This document shows positions 7,556-16,033 of a DNA stretch of 49,745 nt, in pieces. The DNA lies in the NCBI GenBank assembly GCA_023393475.1, contig JAEWLC010000058.1, forward strand, positions 1 through 49,745, in the 5' to 3' direction. The first letter of the stretch is position 1, and each line of letters opens with the position of its first letter. This DNA is from Pseudomonadota bacterium (GTDB taxonomy: Bacteria > Pseudomonadota > Alphaproteobacteria > Rhizobiales > Devosiaceae). The notes under the pieces are model-generated. The model ran no database searches and was not told the DNA's origin. It saw only the letters and a program-made list of their open reading frames with translations. The translations under genes were made by a program, and so were the position numbers.

Positions 7556-8968
7556 ATGGCTGCGCCCCTAACCAACGCCCCCGAATTCACCGTCTCCGAG
7601 CTCGCCGGCGCCGTTAAGCGCGCGGTGGAAGACGAGTTCGGCCACGTCCGGGTGCGCGGCGAGATTTCCGGTTTCCGCGGCCAGCATTCCTCCGGCCACG
7701 CCTATTTCACGCTGAAGGACGAGAACGCCTCGATCGATGCGGTCGTCTGGAAGACCGCCTGGCCGCGCCTCACCTTCAAGCCCGAGGAGGGCATGGAGGT
7801 CATCGCGACAGGCCGCATGACCACCTTCCCGCGCTCGTCGAAGTACCAGATCGTCATTGAGCAGATCGAACCGGCCGGAGCCGGCGCGCTCATGGCGCTG
7901 CTCGAAGCCCGCCGCAAGGCGCTGGCCGCCGAGGGCCTGTTCGCCGCCGAGCGCAAGCGCGAGCTGCCCTATCTGCCGCGCACCATCGGCGTCATCACCT
8001 CGCCCACCGGCGCAGTGATCCGCGACATCCTCCACCGCATTTCCGATCGCTTCCCCAGCCATGTCGTCGTCTGGCCGGTCCGCGTGCAGGGCGAAACCGC
8101 CGCCGCCGAGGTCACGGCCGCCATCAACGGCTTCAACGCGCTGCGCCCCGATGGCCCGATAGCACGCCCGGATGTGCTGATCGTCGCCCGTGGCGGCGGC
8201 TCCATCGAGGATCTCTGGGGCTTCAACGAGGAGATCGTCGTCCGCGCCGTGGCGGCGAGCCGCATCCCGATCATCACCGCCGTTGGCCACGAGACCGATA
8301 CCACGCTGGTCGACTACGCCTCCGACCACCGCGCCCCGACCCCCACTGCCGCCGCCGAGGCTGCCGTGCCTGTCCGTGCCGATCTCATCGGCTATGTCGA
8401 CGAAATCGGTGCCCGCCAGCGCCACGCGATGCGCCGCACCGCGTCGAACTACCGCGACCGCCTGCGCGCCGCCACAGCGGGCCTGCCGCGCCCGCTCGAT
8501 CTGGTGGCGTCAGCCCGCCAGCGCCTCGATCACGCTGCCTCGAACCTCGCCGCCGCCCTGCGCCACACCGGCCAGCGCAAGCGCATCGCCTTCGAGCGCG
8601 TCTCCGGCCGCCTCTCGCCCAACACCCTGCGTGGCGAAGTCCGCAACCTCCGCGCCCGGCTGACCCCGGCCGCCTCCCGCCTCGCCCCCGCGCTCAATCG
8701 GATGATCGACGAGCGCCGCACCCGCCTCGAGTCGATCTCCAAGCTGCTCGATGCCGTCAGCTACAAGAACATCCTCGATCGCGGCTTCGCCATCGTCACG
8801 GATTCGCAGGATCGCATCGTCAAGAACGCCAGCCAGGTCCGCCCCGGGGAAGAACTCCTGATCGAGGTAGCCGAGGGCAAGATCGGCGTGTCGGTCGGCG
8901 GCGCCCCTCGTGCCACGCGCAAGGTCAAGCCACCCCCGGATGAAAACAATCAGGGCAACCTGTTCTGA
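7556..8968 (+). CDS. xseA: Exodeoxyribonuclease VII large subunit XseA
   Basis: The catalytic subunit of ExoVII, which degrades single-stranded DNA. The 470-residue product has an N-terminal OB fold (about residues 10-105, with VRGEISGFRGQHSSGHAYF), the catalytic core with RGGGSIEDLWGFNEE, the GHETDTTLVDYASDHRAPTP motif, then a long helical segment (about 265-390) and a C-terminal domain. Length fits the family. ATG 7556 gives the normal N-terminus (EFTVSELAGAVKRAVE). The small subunit gene xseB is not in the window. The DUF2093 gene follows, as in many Rhizobiales. Confidence 0.97.
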   Translation: MAAPLTNAPEFTVSELAGAVKRAVEDEFGHVRVRGEISGFRGQHSSGHAYFTLKDENASIDAVVWKTAWPRLTFKPEEGMEVIATGRMTTFPRSSKYQIVIEQIEPAGAGALMALLEARRKALAAEGLFAAERKRELPYLPRTIGVITSPTGAVIRDILHRISDRFPSHVVVWPVRVQGETAAAEVTAAINGFNALRPDGPIARPDVLIVARGGGSIEDLWGFNEEIVVRAVAASRIPIITAVGHETDTTLVDYASDHRAPTPTAAAEAAVPVRADLIGYVDEIGARQRHAMRRTASNYRDRLRAATAGLPRPLDLVASARQRLDHAASNLAAALRHTGQRKRIAFERVSGRLSPNTLRGEVRNLRARLTPAASRLAPALNRMIDERRTRLESISKLLDAVSYKNILDRGFAIVTDSQDRIVKNASQVRPGEELLIEVAEGKIGVSVGGAPRATRKVKPPPDENNQGNLF

Positions 8969-8984
8969 TCACCGGCCTCGCCAT

Positions 8985-9032
8985 CCTCCCCCGCGGGGCG
9001 GGGGAGGTGTCGCCGCAGGCGACGGAGGGGGC
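8985..9032 (+). repeat. Two-hairpin GC-rich repeat, copy 4
   Basis: Hairpin 1 is CCTCCCCCGC-GGG-GCGGGGGAGG (8985-9007). Hairpin 2 is GTCGCC-GCA-GGCGAC (9009-9023), followed by GGAGGGGGC. Stem 1 is identical to copies 1 and 3, while stem 2 is a different sequence with pairing fully kept. It lies 16 bases after xseA and may also serve as its terminator. Confidence 0.85.
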
Positions 9033-9143
9033 ACGATGCTCCCACCCGAAATCCGCCCCAAATCCCGTTCAGCTTCCGTCGATGACCCGTTCAGGAACAC
9101 CGTGTTCCCAAGTCAGCTGAACTGACCTATATCTGGTGTCGCG

Positions 9144-9368
9144 ATGAACATTTTCGACAAGAGCTTCAGCCCGTCCGAGGCCCAGGTCCGCTACCTGGAT
9201 GCCGACTATGTCGTTCTGCGGCCTGGCAGTTTCGTCCGTTGCGCCATCACCGGCACCCCGATCCCGCTGGACGAGTTGACCTACTGGAACGTCGACCGGC
9301 AGGAGCCCTACGCCAATGCCACGGCAGCCTACGAAGCGCACAAGCGCTACGGCATCCCCGCGCGATAG
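9144..9368 (+). CDS. DUF2093 domain protein
   Basis: A 74-residue cytoplasmic protein matching the DUF2093 family of alphaproteobacteria (VRYLDADYVVLRPGSFVRCA, ITGTPIPLDELTYWNV). Function is unknown. The family commonly lies next to xseA or near lpxK and waaA; here it follows xseA. The start is ATG in GTCGCGATGAAC, without a strong ribosome site. It converges on the GT39-type gene with a 17-base gap. Confidence 0.88.
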   Translation: MNIFDKSFSPSEAQVRYLDADYVVLRPGSFVRCAITGTPIPLDELTYWNVDRQEPYANATAAYEAHKRYGIPAR

Positions 9369-9385
9369 CGCTCACGCCGCCCCAC

Positions 9386-10897
9386 CTAGCGGGACGCGGC
9401 AGGCGTAAATCCCTTACCGATCAGCAGCTTGAGCGGCATCACCACGCGCCCCGCCTTGGTCAGGCCGATCTCTTCCGGCGTGCTGACCGATGCGAACGGC
9501 CATGCCTTCTCATCGATCCGCCCGGGCGTATCGATGACGATCCCTGTCCATCCCGCATAGCGCTCGGGCGGGTTCAACCAAGTGAATTGCCGGGCATCAT
9601 CGCATAGGCAGAGCACCGGAATGTGCTTGCCGAACAAGGCGTTGAGCTGCCCCGCCCGGATCCAGTTCGAGCTCGCGATGAAGGTCTGGGGCCCAAGTAA
9701 TCCCCGCGCCTCCAGTTCGGGCTTAAGTTCCGTCCATGAAACGAGGGCATCGGTAGGATCGCCAATGGGCCGGAACACTGCATCGAATGTGCCCCACCTG
9801 GCCTGCGGCGCGCCAATCGCCAGCAGCGCCACCAGCAGCACCGCGGTCGCAATCGCCACGATGCGTGCCGCGCGCAGCAGTCGCGGACCGGCATGGGCAA
9901 GCAGTTCTCCCGCCAGCGGCACGGCAAACAGCCAGCCCGGCATCTGCCAGTGCGCGAGACCGCGGCTGAACACGGTCAGCAGGGTGAAGATCACGATCGG
10001 CAGGATCGCGAGGCATGCCAGGAGCCACCGCCTCGGGTCGGTCGGGCCGCCCGCAATCGCCCGCCACAGCGCCCAGGCGAGCGGCACGAAGATCCAGGGC
10101 AGGAGATATCCCGCCTGAATCGCCAATGATTCCAATGGCCCGAGCCACCTGAAGGCATTGCCGACCTCGCTGCGCGCCGACTGGAATCCGAACGACACCC
10201 AGTCGTTCTGTGCATTCCACACGACCACCGGCAGGAAGCAGATCGCCGCAATCACCGCCGCCAGCCAGGGCCCGGGAGTGAGCAGTAGCCTCCGCCCCTC
10301 CGCCGTCGTAGCGAGGAACAGCAGCACGCCAAGGATCAACAGCGCCCCATGGTATTTGGACAGCAGCGCCAGCCCGGCCAGCAGCCCCACCAGCGCCCAA
10401 AGTGCCAGCGGCTGCGACTGCTGCCCGAACACGATCCGCACCACCACCAGTGCCGTACCCAGCGCCGCCGCGATCAGCGGTCCATCGGGCAGGATCAGCG
10501 TCAGGTGCACGACGCCAAACACCGGCGCCAGCGTGAAGAGGATCAGCGCCCAGAGCCCCGCACGCGCGCCGAACAGGCCCGCCCCCAGCCGGTACATCAG
10601 CCAGGACGAAAGCGCGCCCAGCGCGATGAAGGGCAGGCGCAGCACCAGCAGGGCTTCGCTGCCGGTGAGCCTGGCCCAAACGCCCACCAGCCAAAGGTGC
10701 AGCGGCGGGTGGTCGAAGTAGCTGAGAGCAAATTGTCGAGCGACACCAATGGAATAGGCTTCGTCAACGCCCGCTGGCAGCACTGCCGCGAAGGCGATCC
10801 GCAGCACAGTCGCCACGGCGATAAGGCCGAGCGCCGCGCGCCCCAAGTCTTTGATTTGCGGGGCGGACTCGCTAAGGGTTGGCGCGGTCGCGTGCAT
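9386..10897 (-). CDS. Glycosyltransferase family 39 (ArnT/PMT-like) membrane protein
   Basis: A 503-residue polytopic inner-membrane protein with about 11-12 hydrophobic helices. The first periplasmic loop has the acidic DEAY motif (VLPAGVDEAYS) and DHPPLHLW, typical of GT-C polyprenyl-phosphate-sugar transferases of the PMT_2/GT39 type. Such enzymes move a sugar from an undecaprenyl carrier to lipid A, glycans or proteins on the periplasmic side. The acceptor cannot be read from sequence, but neighbouring KDO and glycosyltransferase genes suggest LPS or another surface glycan. The start is ATG 10897. It is divergent from the GT2-like gene. Confidence 0.88.
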   Translation of the reverse strand: MHATAPTLSESAPQIKDLGRAALGLIAVATVLRIAFAAVLPAGVDEAYSIGVARQFALSYFDHPPLHLWLVGVWARLTGSEALLVLRLPFIALGALSSWLMYRLGAGLFGARAGLWALILFTLAPVFGVVHLTLILPDGPLIAAALGTALVVVRIVFGQQSQPLALWALVGLLAGLALLSKYHGALLILGVLLFLATTAEGRRLLLTPGPWLAAVIAAICFLPVVVWNAQNDWVSFGFQSARSEVGNAFRWLGPLESLAIQAGYLLPWIFVPLAWALWRAIAGGPTDPRRWLLACLAILPIVIFTLLTVFSRGLAHWQMPGWLFAVPLAGELLAHAGPRLLRAARIVAIATAVLLVALLAIGAPQARWGTFDAVFRPIGDPTDALVSWTELKPELEARGLLGPQTFIASSNWIRAGQLNALFGKHIPVLCLCDDARQFTWLNPPERYAGWTGIVIDTPGRIDEKAWPFASVSTPEEIGLTKAGRVVMPLKLLIGKGFTPAASR

Positions 10898-10952
10898 GGT
10901 CCTGCCTTGTGGGTTCCGGCTGCGCTACCAGTCAAACGGGCCGGATGCAACG

Positions 10953-11888
10953 TTGAGCCAGGAAGTCACCGAATATCGCTTTGAGCCCAGTCACTTGGCG
11001 GTGGCGGAGCGGAAGCCCGGCATCAGCGCCTTCATGCGCATCCGCGACGGCGCCTTCTCGCTCGAAGCCGCCATCCGCAGCCATATCGGGCACTTCGACG
11101 AAATCGTCGCCGTCTACAACCGCTCCACCGACGCCACCCCGAACATCCTTGCCAAGCTCCACGCCGAGTATGGGGAAAGGCTGCGGGTGTTCCACTATGT
11201 TCCACCGGTCTTTCCACCGGGGTCCGAAGGGCACGCGCGCGAGCCGGCGGACTCGCCGCTTAGCCTCGTGAACTACTACAATTTCGCGCTCACCCGGACG
11301 CGCTTCACCCACGTCACCAAGCTCGACGACGACCACGTCGCGATGGGCGCCGCCACTGCGAAACTGGTCGCCGACGTCCGCGCCGGCCGCGCGGCGCAGG
11401 ACGAGATGGCCTGCTTCTCCGGCATCAATCTCGCCCACGACGAGACGGTCAGGGTAGGCGTGCTGCGTCGCGAGCCCTATTCCGGCTCGGGCGACATCGG
11501 CATCTTCCCGGTGACATCGGGAACCTACTTCGTCCACGACCGCCGCTTCGAAGTGCTGCGGCTGCCCGGCATGCGCCGCCGCTTCCACTCCTTCGTCTAC
11601 TGGCACCTGAAATACCTGAAGCCCGAGTTCGGCTTTGCCAACTACGATCTCGGCGACAACCCCCAGAGCCGATATGCCCGCCGCCTAGAGGCCCACCGCG
11701 CCGATCGAACTGTCATCGAGCTGAGCGAGCTGGCCGCGGCGGAGAAGGGGTTGAACCTGCTGCGCTTTACCGAGCGCCAGCGTATACTCGCGGCTCGCGG
11801 CGAAGCGGCGTTACGCGCCTTTGCCGGACGTACGATCGCGGAACTGGCCCTGGCCGATCCGGAACTGCTGCCCTTTATCCAGCTGTGA
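10953..11888 (+). CDS. Glycosyltransferase family 2-like protein
   Basis: A 311-residue protein. From about residue 20 it shows a GT-A nucleotide-sugar fold: GISAFMRIRDGAFSLEAAI, the EIVAVYNRSTDATPNIL strand, and the acidic metal-binding motif KLDDDHV. No membrane segment or signal is seen, so it probably works at the cytoplasmic face. The sugar and acceptor are unknown. The start is uncertain: TTG 10953 is favoured because the in-frame ATG 10896 overlaps the start codon of the divergent GT39 gene; the ribosome site is weak. Its 3' end overlaps the convergent DXD glycosyltransferase gene by 14 bases. Confidence 0.75.
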   Translation: MSQEVTEYRFEPSHLAVAERKPGISAFMRIRDGAFSLEAAIRSHIGHFDEIVAVYNRSTDATPNILAKLHAEYGERLRVFHYVPPVFPPGSEGHAREPADSPLSLVNYYNFALTRTRFTHVTKLDDDHVAMGAATAKLVADVRAGRAAQDEMACFSGINLAHDETVRVGVLRREPYSGSGDIGIFPVTSGTYFVHDRRFEVLRLPGMRRRFHSFVYWHLKYLKPEFGFANYDLGDNPQSRYARRLEAHRADRTVIELSELAAAEKGLNLLRFTERQRILAARGEAALRAFAGRTIAELALADPELLPFIQL

Positions 11889-12660
11889 CGCCGTAGCGCG
11901 CCATCAGCTCGGCCATGATCGAGCCGGGCGGCGGCGGCAGGTTGCGGAACGGCTTCAGCTTTTCGTTCCACAGGTGGATGGTCAGCGTCCGCTCGGTGAC
12001 GACCTGGTCGAGCCTCAGCGACGGATCCCAGAGCAGTTCCGCCTGTCGCGGCCGCAGGGGATAGAACACGTCGATCGGCTGCGCCGCATCCCACAGCCCG
12101 TGCGCCTTTGCCAGCGCGGTGATCGATTTCGGCCCGAACGTCCCATGCGGCAGCTCTGCCGGTTCGATCCGCTTCCCCATGGCTTGCCGCAACCACGCCC
12201 CCGGCGCCCGATGGAACGGCAGCCAGCGCGGCACCCGCCCGCTCGCAGCGGTATCGAGCCAGTCTGCCAGAATCGGCGATTCCGGCGCGAGCTTCAGGAT
12301 AGCGCCATTGAGATACTCGTCCGATTCATGCCCGGCGACGAACGGTCCGACGACCGTGATCGGCCGCCAGCACACCACGTCCGCATCCACCCACAGGCCC
12401 AGCGACTGCCGCTGCAGTTCCATGCGGAACATGTTGGAAAACAATGCGTAGGAGCCGTTGGGGTAGCGGTTGGCATCGGCCATCCGGCGCGGCAGCACCG
12501 CCTCGGCCTCGCGCACCTCCACCCCGTCGGGCACCCCCGCCACCGGGCCGTAGGTATAGAGCGCGATCGGATGGCCCTGCTGCACGAACGAGGTAAGGCT
12601 CAGCCGCTCGATCAGCCCCAGCCGGTCTCCGATCCAGAGGCTGACGATCTGCTGCAGCAC
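11875..12660 (-). CDS. DXD-motif glycosyltransferase (sugar-binding region type)
   Basis: A 261-residue cytoplasmic protein with LGLWVDADVVCW, the DXD metal and nucleotide-sugar site of GT32/Gly_transf_sug-like enzymes. Also visible are YALFSNMFRMEL before it and LNGAILKLAPESPI after it. It lies 2 bases after kdsA on the same strand, so it is the last gene of the KDO operon. By position it may add a sugar to the LPS inner core; this is inference. Length is typical for small enzymes of this group. Confidence 0.82.
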   Translation of the reverse strand: MLQQIVSLWIGDRLGLIERLSLTSFVQQGHPIALYTYGPVAGVPDGVEVREAEAVLPRRMADANRYPNGSYALFSNMFRMELQRQSLGLWVDADVVCWRPITVVGPFVAGHESDEYLNGAILKLAPESPILADWLDTAASGRVPRWLPFHRAPGAWLRQAMGKRIEPAELPHGTFGPKSITALAKAHGLWDAAQPIDVFYPLRPRQAELLWDPSLRLDQVVTERTLTIHLWNEKLKPFRNLPPPPGSIMAELMARYGVTAG

Positions 12661-12662
12661 GC

Positions 12663-13493
12663 TCAGCGCGCCTTGGCGATGGCGTCGAGCACCTTCAGTT
12701 CGGCGACGAGCTTCTCGATCTGGTCCAGCGGAATCATGTTCGCCCCGTCCGACGGCGCATTGTCCGGGTCCTCATGCGTTTCGATGAACACGCCGGCAAC
12801 GCCCACGGCCACGGCGGCGCGGGCGAGAACCGGCGCGTACTGCCGCTCGCCACCCGAGTATTCGCCTCGGCCGCCGGGCTGCTGCACAGAGTGGGTGGCA
12901 TCGAAGATCACCGGCTTGCCGGTCTCGGCCATGATCACGAGGCCGCGCATGTCGACGACGAGGGTGTTGTAGCCAAAGCTCGTGCCACGCTCGGTCAGCA
13001 GCACGCCCGAGGCGCCAGAGCTGTCGAGCTTCTTCGCCACGTTCTTCATGTCCCAGGGCGCGAGGAACTGGCCCTTCTTCACGTTCACCACCTTGCCCGT
13101 CGCTGCCGCCGCGACCAGCAGGTCCGTCTGCCGGCTGAGGAAGGCCGGGATCTGGAGGATGTCGGCGACCTCTGCGACAGCGGCACATTGCTCCCGCTCA
13201 TGCACGTCGGTGGTGATCGGCAGTCCGGTCGCAGCCTTCACATCGGCGAGGATCTGCAGCGCTTCGTCCATCCCGAGCCCGCGGAAACTGCTGGCGCTGG
13301 TGCGGTTGGCCTTGTCGAACGAGGACTTGTAGACCAGCGGAATGCCCTGCCGGTCGGCCAATTTCGCGAGGAAATCCGCCGTCCTCAGCGCATGCTCGCG
13401 GCTCTCGATCACGCAGGGGCCGAGAATGAAGGCCAGCGGCAGCCTGCTGCCGAACTCGACCTGCTTGCCACCCGGTGCGGTGATCACGACCAT
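12663..13493 (-). CDS. kdsA: 3-deoxy-8-phosphooctulonate synthase KdsA
   Basis: Condenses phosphoenolpyruvate with arabinose 5-phosphate to give KDO-8-phosphate. The 276-residue TIM-barrel product has LAFILGPCVIESREHAL, YKSSFDKANRTS, the VNVKKGQFLAPWDM motif, FDATHSVQQPGG and GVFIETHEDPDNAPSDG. The start is ATG 13493 with AAAGGA 8 bases upstream, inside the end of the upstream phosphatase-like gene (10-base overlap), implying translational coupling. It lies in an operon with the other KDO genes. Confidence 0.97.
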   Translation of the reverse strand: MVVITAPGGKQVEFGSRLPLAFILGPCVIESREHALRTADFLAKLADRQGIPLVYKSSFDKANRTSASSFRGLGMDEALQILADVKAATGLPITTDVHEREQCAAVAEVADILQIPAFLSRQTDLLVAAAATGKVVNVKKGQFLAPWDMKNVAKKLDSSGASGVLLTERGTSFGYNTLVVDMRGLVIMAETGKPVIFDATHSVQQPGGRGEYSGGERQYAPVLARAAVAVGVAGVFIETHEDPDNAPSDGANMIPLDQIEKLVAELKVLDAIAKAR

Positions 13494-14098
13494 AGAAACA
13501 ATCCTTTGTCGCCGGGTCCGCCCGGCCTCTGGTTCCAGCCGACGAGCCGCACGGCGGTCCCGTAGATATCGATGACGCCATAGCTGCCGGTGCGGAGCTT
13601 CATCGCCCCGTCCTCGCCCATCAGCCCCAGCGCCGCAAGCGCAAATCGCGCCGCGCCGTTGCTGGTGACGAGGAGGATCGTGCCGTCCGCCGCGCGCGCG
13701 AATTCCTGCCAGGCGGCGATGCGCCAGTCGGCCCCGACATTCCAACCCGGCGGCGCAATCAGCGACTGTTCCCATCCGTCGAGCGCTTCGGTCCCGATGC
13801 GGGCGAGTACGGCATCCTCGGTCTGGTTCTCATCGGGCCCGTGGTCGATCTCAACGAGGAAGTCGGCCGTCTCCGGCTCCTTGTCGACAATCTCGCTGAC
13901 GGTGTGCCGGGTGCGGAGCAGGGGGCTCGACAGCACCCGGTCGAACTGCACCCTGTTTTTGGCAAAGTGCCAGCCCAGCGCCCGCGCCTGCTCGATGCCT
14001 GCTGCTGTCAGCGGCAGGTTAGTGCGCGCGCCCACGCGGCGCGGCGCCTCGCCGGCGTCGAACGTGTTGCCGTGCCGAACGATCACCAGCCGGGTCAT
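13484..14098 (-). CDS. Histidine phosphatase superfamily protein in the KDO operon
   Basis: A 204-residue protein of the phosphoglycerate-mutase-like fold. The N-terminal RHGNT motif (His9, the phospho-acceptor) and SSPLLRTRHT (phosphate-binding Arg) are present. Where most members have SHGG with the second catalytic His, this one has TSNGA (Asn147). It overlaps kdsB by 4 bases and kdsA by 10, so the three are probably coupled. A role as KDO-8-phosphate phosphatase in place of the absent kdsC is suggested by position only; the Asn argues for caution. It could also be a regulatory or housekeeping phosphatase. Confidence 0.85.
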   Translation of the reverse strand: MTRLVIVRHGNTFDAGEAPRRVGARTNLPLTAAGIEQARALGWHFAKNRVQFDRVLSSPLLRTRHTVSEIVDKEPETADFLVEIDHGPDENQTEDAVLARIGTEALDGWEQSLIAPPGWNVGADWRIAAWQEFARAADGTILLVTSNGAARFALAALGLMGEDGAMKLRTGSYGVIDIYGTAVRLVGWNQRPGGPGDKGLFLWS

Positions 14099-14913
14099 GC
14101 GCGCCAGTCGACGAAGGGATCGCCATGCTCGGCGATCAGCCGCTCGGCCCGCTCGACATCGGCCGGGCTGTCGACTCCGCTCATCGTGATCCGGGCCGGC
14201 GGCACCAGCACTGCGCGAATATCGAGGCCGAGCTCGATCAGCCGCAACTGCTCCAGCCCTTCCAGCACCTCGTAGTGCGAAGGCGGCGCTGCCTCGAACG
14301 CTTCGAGCGCCGGGGTGCGATAGCAATAGAGCCCGATATGCTGCAGCACAGGCGACAGCGGGACCTTGTCGCGCAGGTCCGTTTCCGTGCGCATGAACGG
14401 CAGTACCGTCTTCGAGAACCACAGCGCCCGCCCGTCCGCCGCCCGAATGCAGGTCGTGCCGCTCGCCGGCGTCGTCTTCTTGTGCGCCACCAGCGCATCG
14501 AGCCGAGCCCAGTCGAGCTGTACCACCGGCGTCGTCACATCGGCCCGCGACTTGCGCGCCGTACGGACGATCTCGACGATATGGTCAGGCGCTGTGAACG
14601 GGGCGTCGCCCTGGAGGTTCACCACCAACCCGGCAGTTCGCCCGCTCGCCCGAAGCGCCGCCAGTGCGCGGCCCGATCCCGAGGTGATATCGGGCGACGT
14701 CATCACCGTCTCGATGCCGAGTTCGCGCCCCTTGCCGAGGATATGCTCGTCGTCCGTCGCGATCATCACCTCGGCATCGCCGAGCTTCCGCGCCGCGACC
14801 ATCGCGATCCCGGCAACCCGTTCGAGCAGGATGCGCCCCGCAATCGGATGCAGCGGCTTGCCCGGCAACCGTGTCGAACCATAGCGCGCGGGAATAACGA
14901 TGAGGTCGGTCAC
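14095..14913 (-). CDS. kdsB: 3-deoxy-manno-octulosonate cytidylyltransferase KdsB
   Basis: Activates KDO as CMP-KDO for transfer to lipid A. The 272-residue product carries the signature IPARYGSTRLPGKPL at its N-terminus, ATDDEHI, the VNLQGDAP motif and a C-terminal GVDSPADVERAERLI. The start GTG 14913 shares one base with the kdsD stop (TAGTG), the normal arrangement for a coupled operon, and gives the usual MTDLIVIPARYGS N-terminus; a TTG start 24 bases upstream is less likely. Confidence 0.96.
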   Translation of the reverse strand: MTDLIVIPARYGSTRLPGKPLHPIAGRILLERVAGIAMVAARKLGDAEVMIATDDEHILGKGRELGIETVMTSPDITSGSGRALAALRASGRTAGLVVNLQGDAPFTAPDHIVEIVRTARKSRADVTTPVVQLDWARLDALVAHKKTTPASGTTCIRAADGRALWFSKTVLPFMRTETDLRDKVPLSPVLQHIGLYCYRTPALEAFEAAPPSHYEVLEGLEQLRLIELGLDIRAVLVPPARITMSGVDSPADVERAERLIAEHGDPFVDWRA

Positions 14914-15938
14914 TACGCCAGCCCGACCCGCAGGCAATCGTGCAGGTGGACGATGCCCACGGGACGCTGGCCGTCCATGGCGAAGATCGCCGTGATCCGC
15001 GGCGTCAGCGCCGTCATCAGCCGCAGCGCCTCGCTGAGCAGAGCGTCGGGACCGATCACGCGGGGGCTGGTGGTCATCACTTCGAGCGCCGTCTGCTGCA
15101 GCAGGCCGTCGGCCATGTGCCGGCGCAAGTCGCCATCGGTGATGATGCCGAGCAACTGGCCGTCGTCACCGACGACGCCGGTGCAGCCAAAGCCCTTGGA
15201 CGTCATCTCGATGATTGCCGCGCCGACAGTCGCGTCGGCGCCGACCAGCGGCAGTTCGGCATCCTTGTGCATCACTTCGCCCACCGTCAGCAGGGCGCTG
15301 CCAAGTGCCCCACCGGGGTGGAAGACGTGGAAATCCGTTGCCTTGAAGCCGCGCCGGCGCAGTAGCACCACCGCGAGCGCATCGCCCAGCGCCGTCATCA
15401 TCGTGGTCGATGTGGTCGGCGCGGCGGTGATATCGCAAGCCTCGGGCATATCCGGCAGGGTGACGACGATGTTCGCCGCCTTGCCCAGCCGCGAGTCCGG
15501 CCGCGCCGTCACCAGCGCCAGCGGAATATCGAAGCGGGCGCAGTAATCGCCCAGCGGCGCGAGTTCCGCCGTATCGCCCGATTTCGACAGCATCAGCACG
15601 ACATCGGCGCCGGTGATCATGCCGAGATCGCCGTGGCTGGCGTCGGCGCCGTGCACGAACTGCGCGGGCGTGCCGGTCGAGGCCAGGGTCGCCGCGATCT
15701 TCCGCGCGATATGCGCGCTCTTGCCGACGCCCGAAAGAACCACCCGGCCCGGTGCCTTCTGGATCAGTTCGACCAGCGCGACGAACGAGCCGTCGAGCCC
15801 GGCCGCGAGGGCCTCGAGCCCCGCCGTCTCGACACGGATCGCGGCCCGCGCCTCGTCGAGGCTCAGCTGCTGCAGTCGGGCATCGTTGGCGATGGGGTAG
15901 CGCACCTGCGGGTCCGGTCCGCTCGTGGGTGGGGACAT
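14913..15938 (-). CDS. kdsD: KpsF/GutQ family arabinose-5-phosphate isomerase
   Basis: Converts ribulose 5-phosphate to arabinose 5-phosphate, the first step towards KDO. The 341-residue product has an N-terminal SIS domain (GRVVLSGVGKSAHIARKIAA, SKSGDTAEL, FHPGGALG) and two C-terminal CBS domains (from about residue 220, with MHKDAELPLVG and GIITDGDLRRHM). It is the first gene of the operon kdsD-kdsB-phosphatase-kdsA-glycosyltransferase. ATG 15938 is chosen over the in-frame GTG 16007, whose extra 23 residues look unconserved; the ribosome site is weak for both. It is divergent from waaA. Confidence 0.93.
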   Translation of the reverse strand: MSPPTSGPDPQVRYPIANDARLQQLSLDEARAAIRVETAGLEALAAGLDGSFVALVELIQKAPGRVVLSGVGKSAHIARKIAATLASTGTPAQFVHGADASHGDLGMITGADVVLMLSKSGDTAELAPLGDYCARFDIPLALVTARPDSRLGKAANIVVTLPDMPEACDITAAPTTSTTMMTALGDALAVVLLRRRGFKATDFHVFHPGGALGSALLTVGEVMHKDAELPLVGADATVGAAIIEMTSKGFGCTGVVGDDGQLLGIITDGDLRRHMADGLLQQTALEVMTTSPRVIGPDALLSEALRLMTALTPRITAIFAMDGQRPVGIVHLHDCLRVGLA

Positions 15939-16033
15939 GCCGGCTGGATTAGCAGCAATTGTCGAGACCCCGCAAGGTTGTGCGCCGGTGCCCGACGGGC
16001 TAGTCACGGGGCGAGACTAGGGACGCAGACGAC

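Noticed and set aside
12663..13775. 370-codon version of kdsA
   Set aside because: The first 94 codons overlap the histidine-phosphatase-like gene in another frame; KdsA homology begins at ATG 13493 with a ribosome site.
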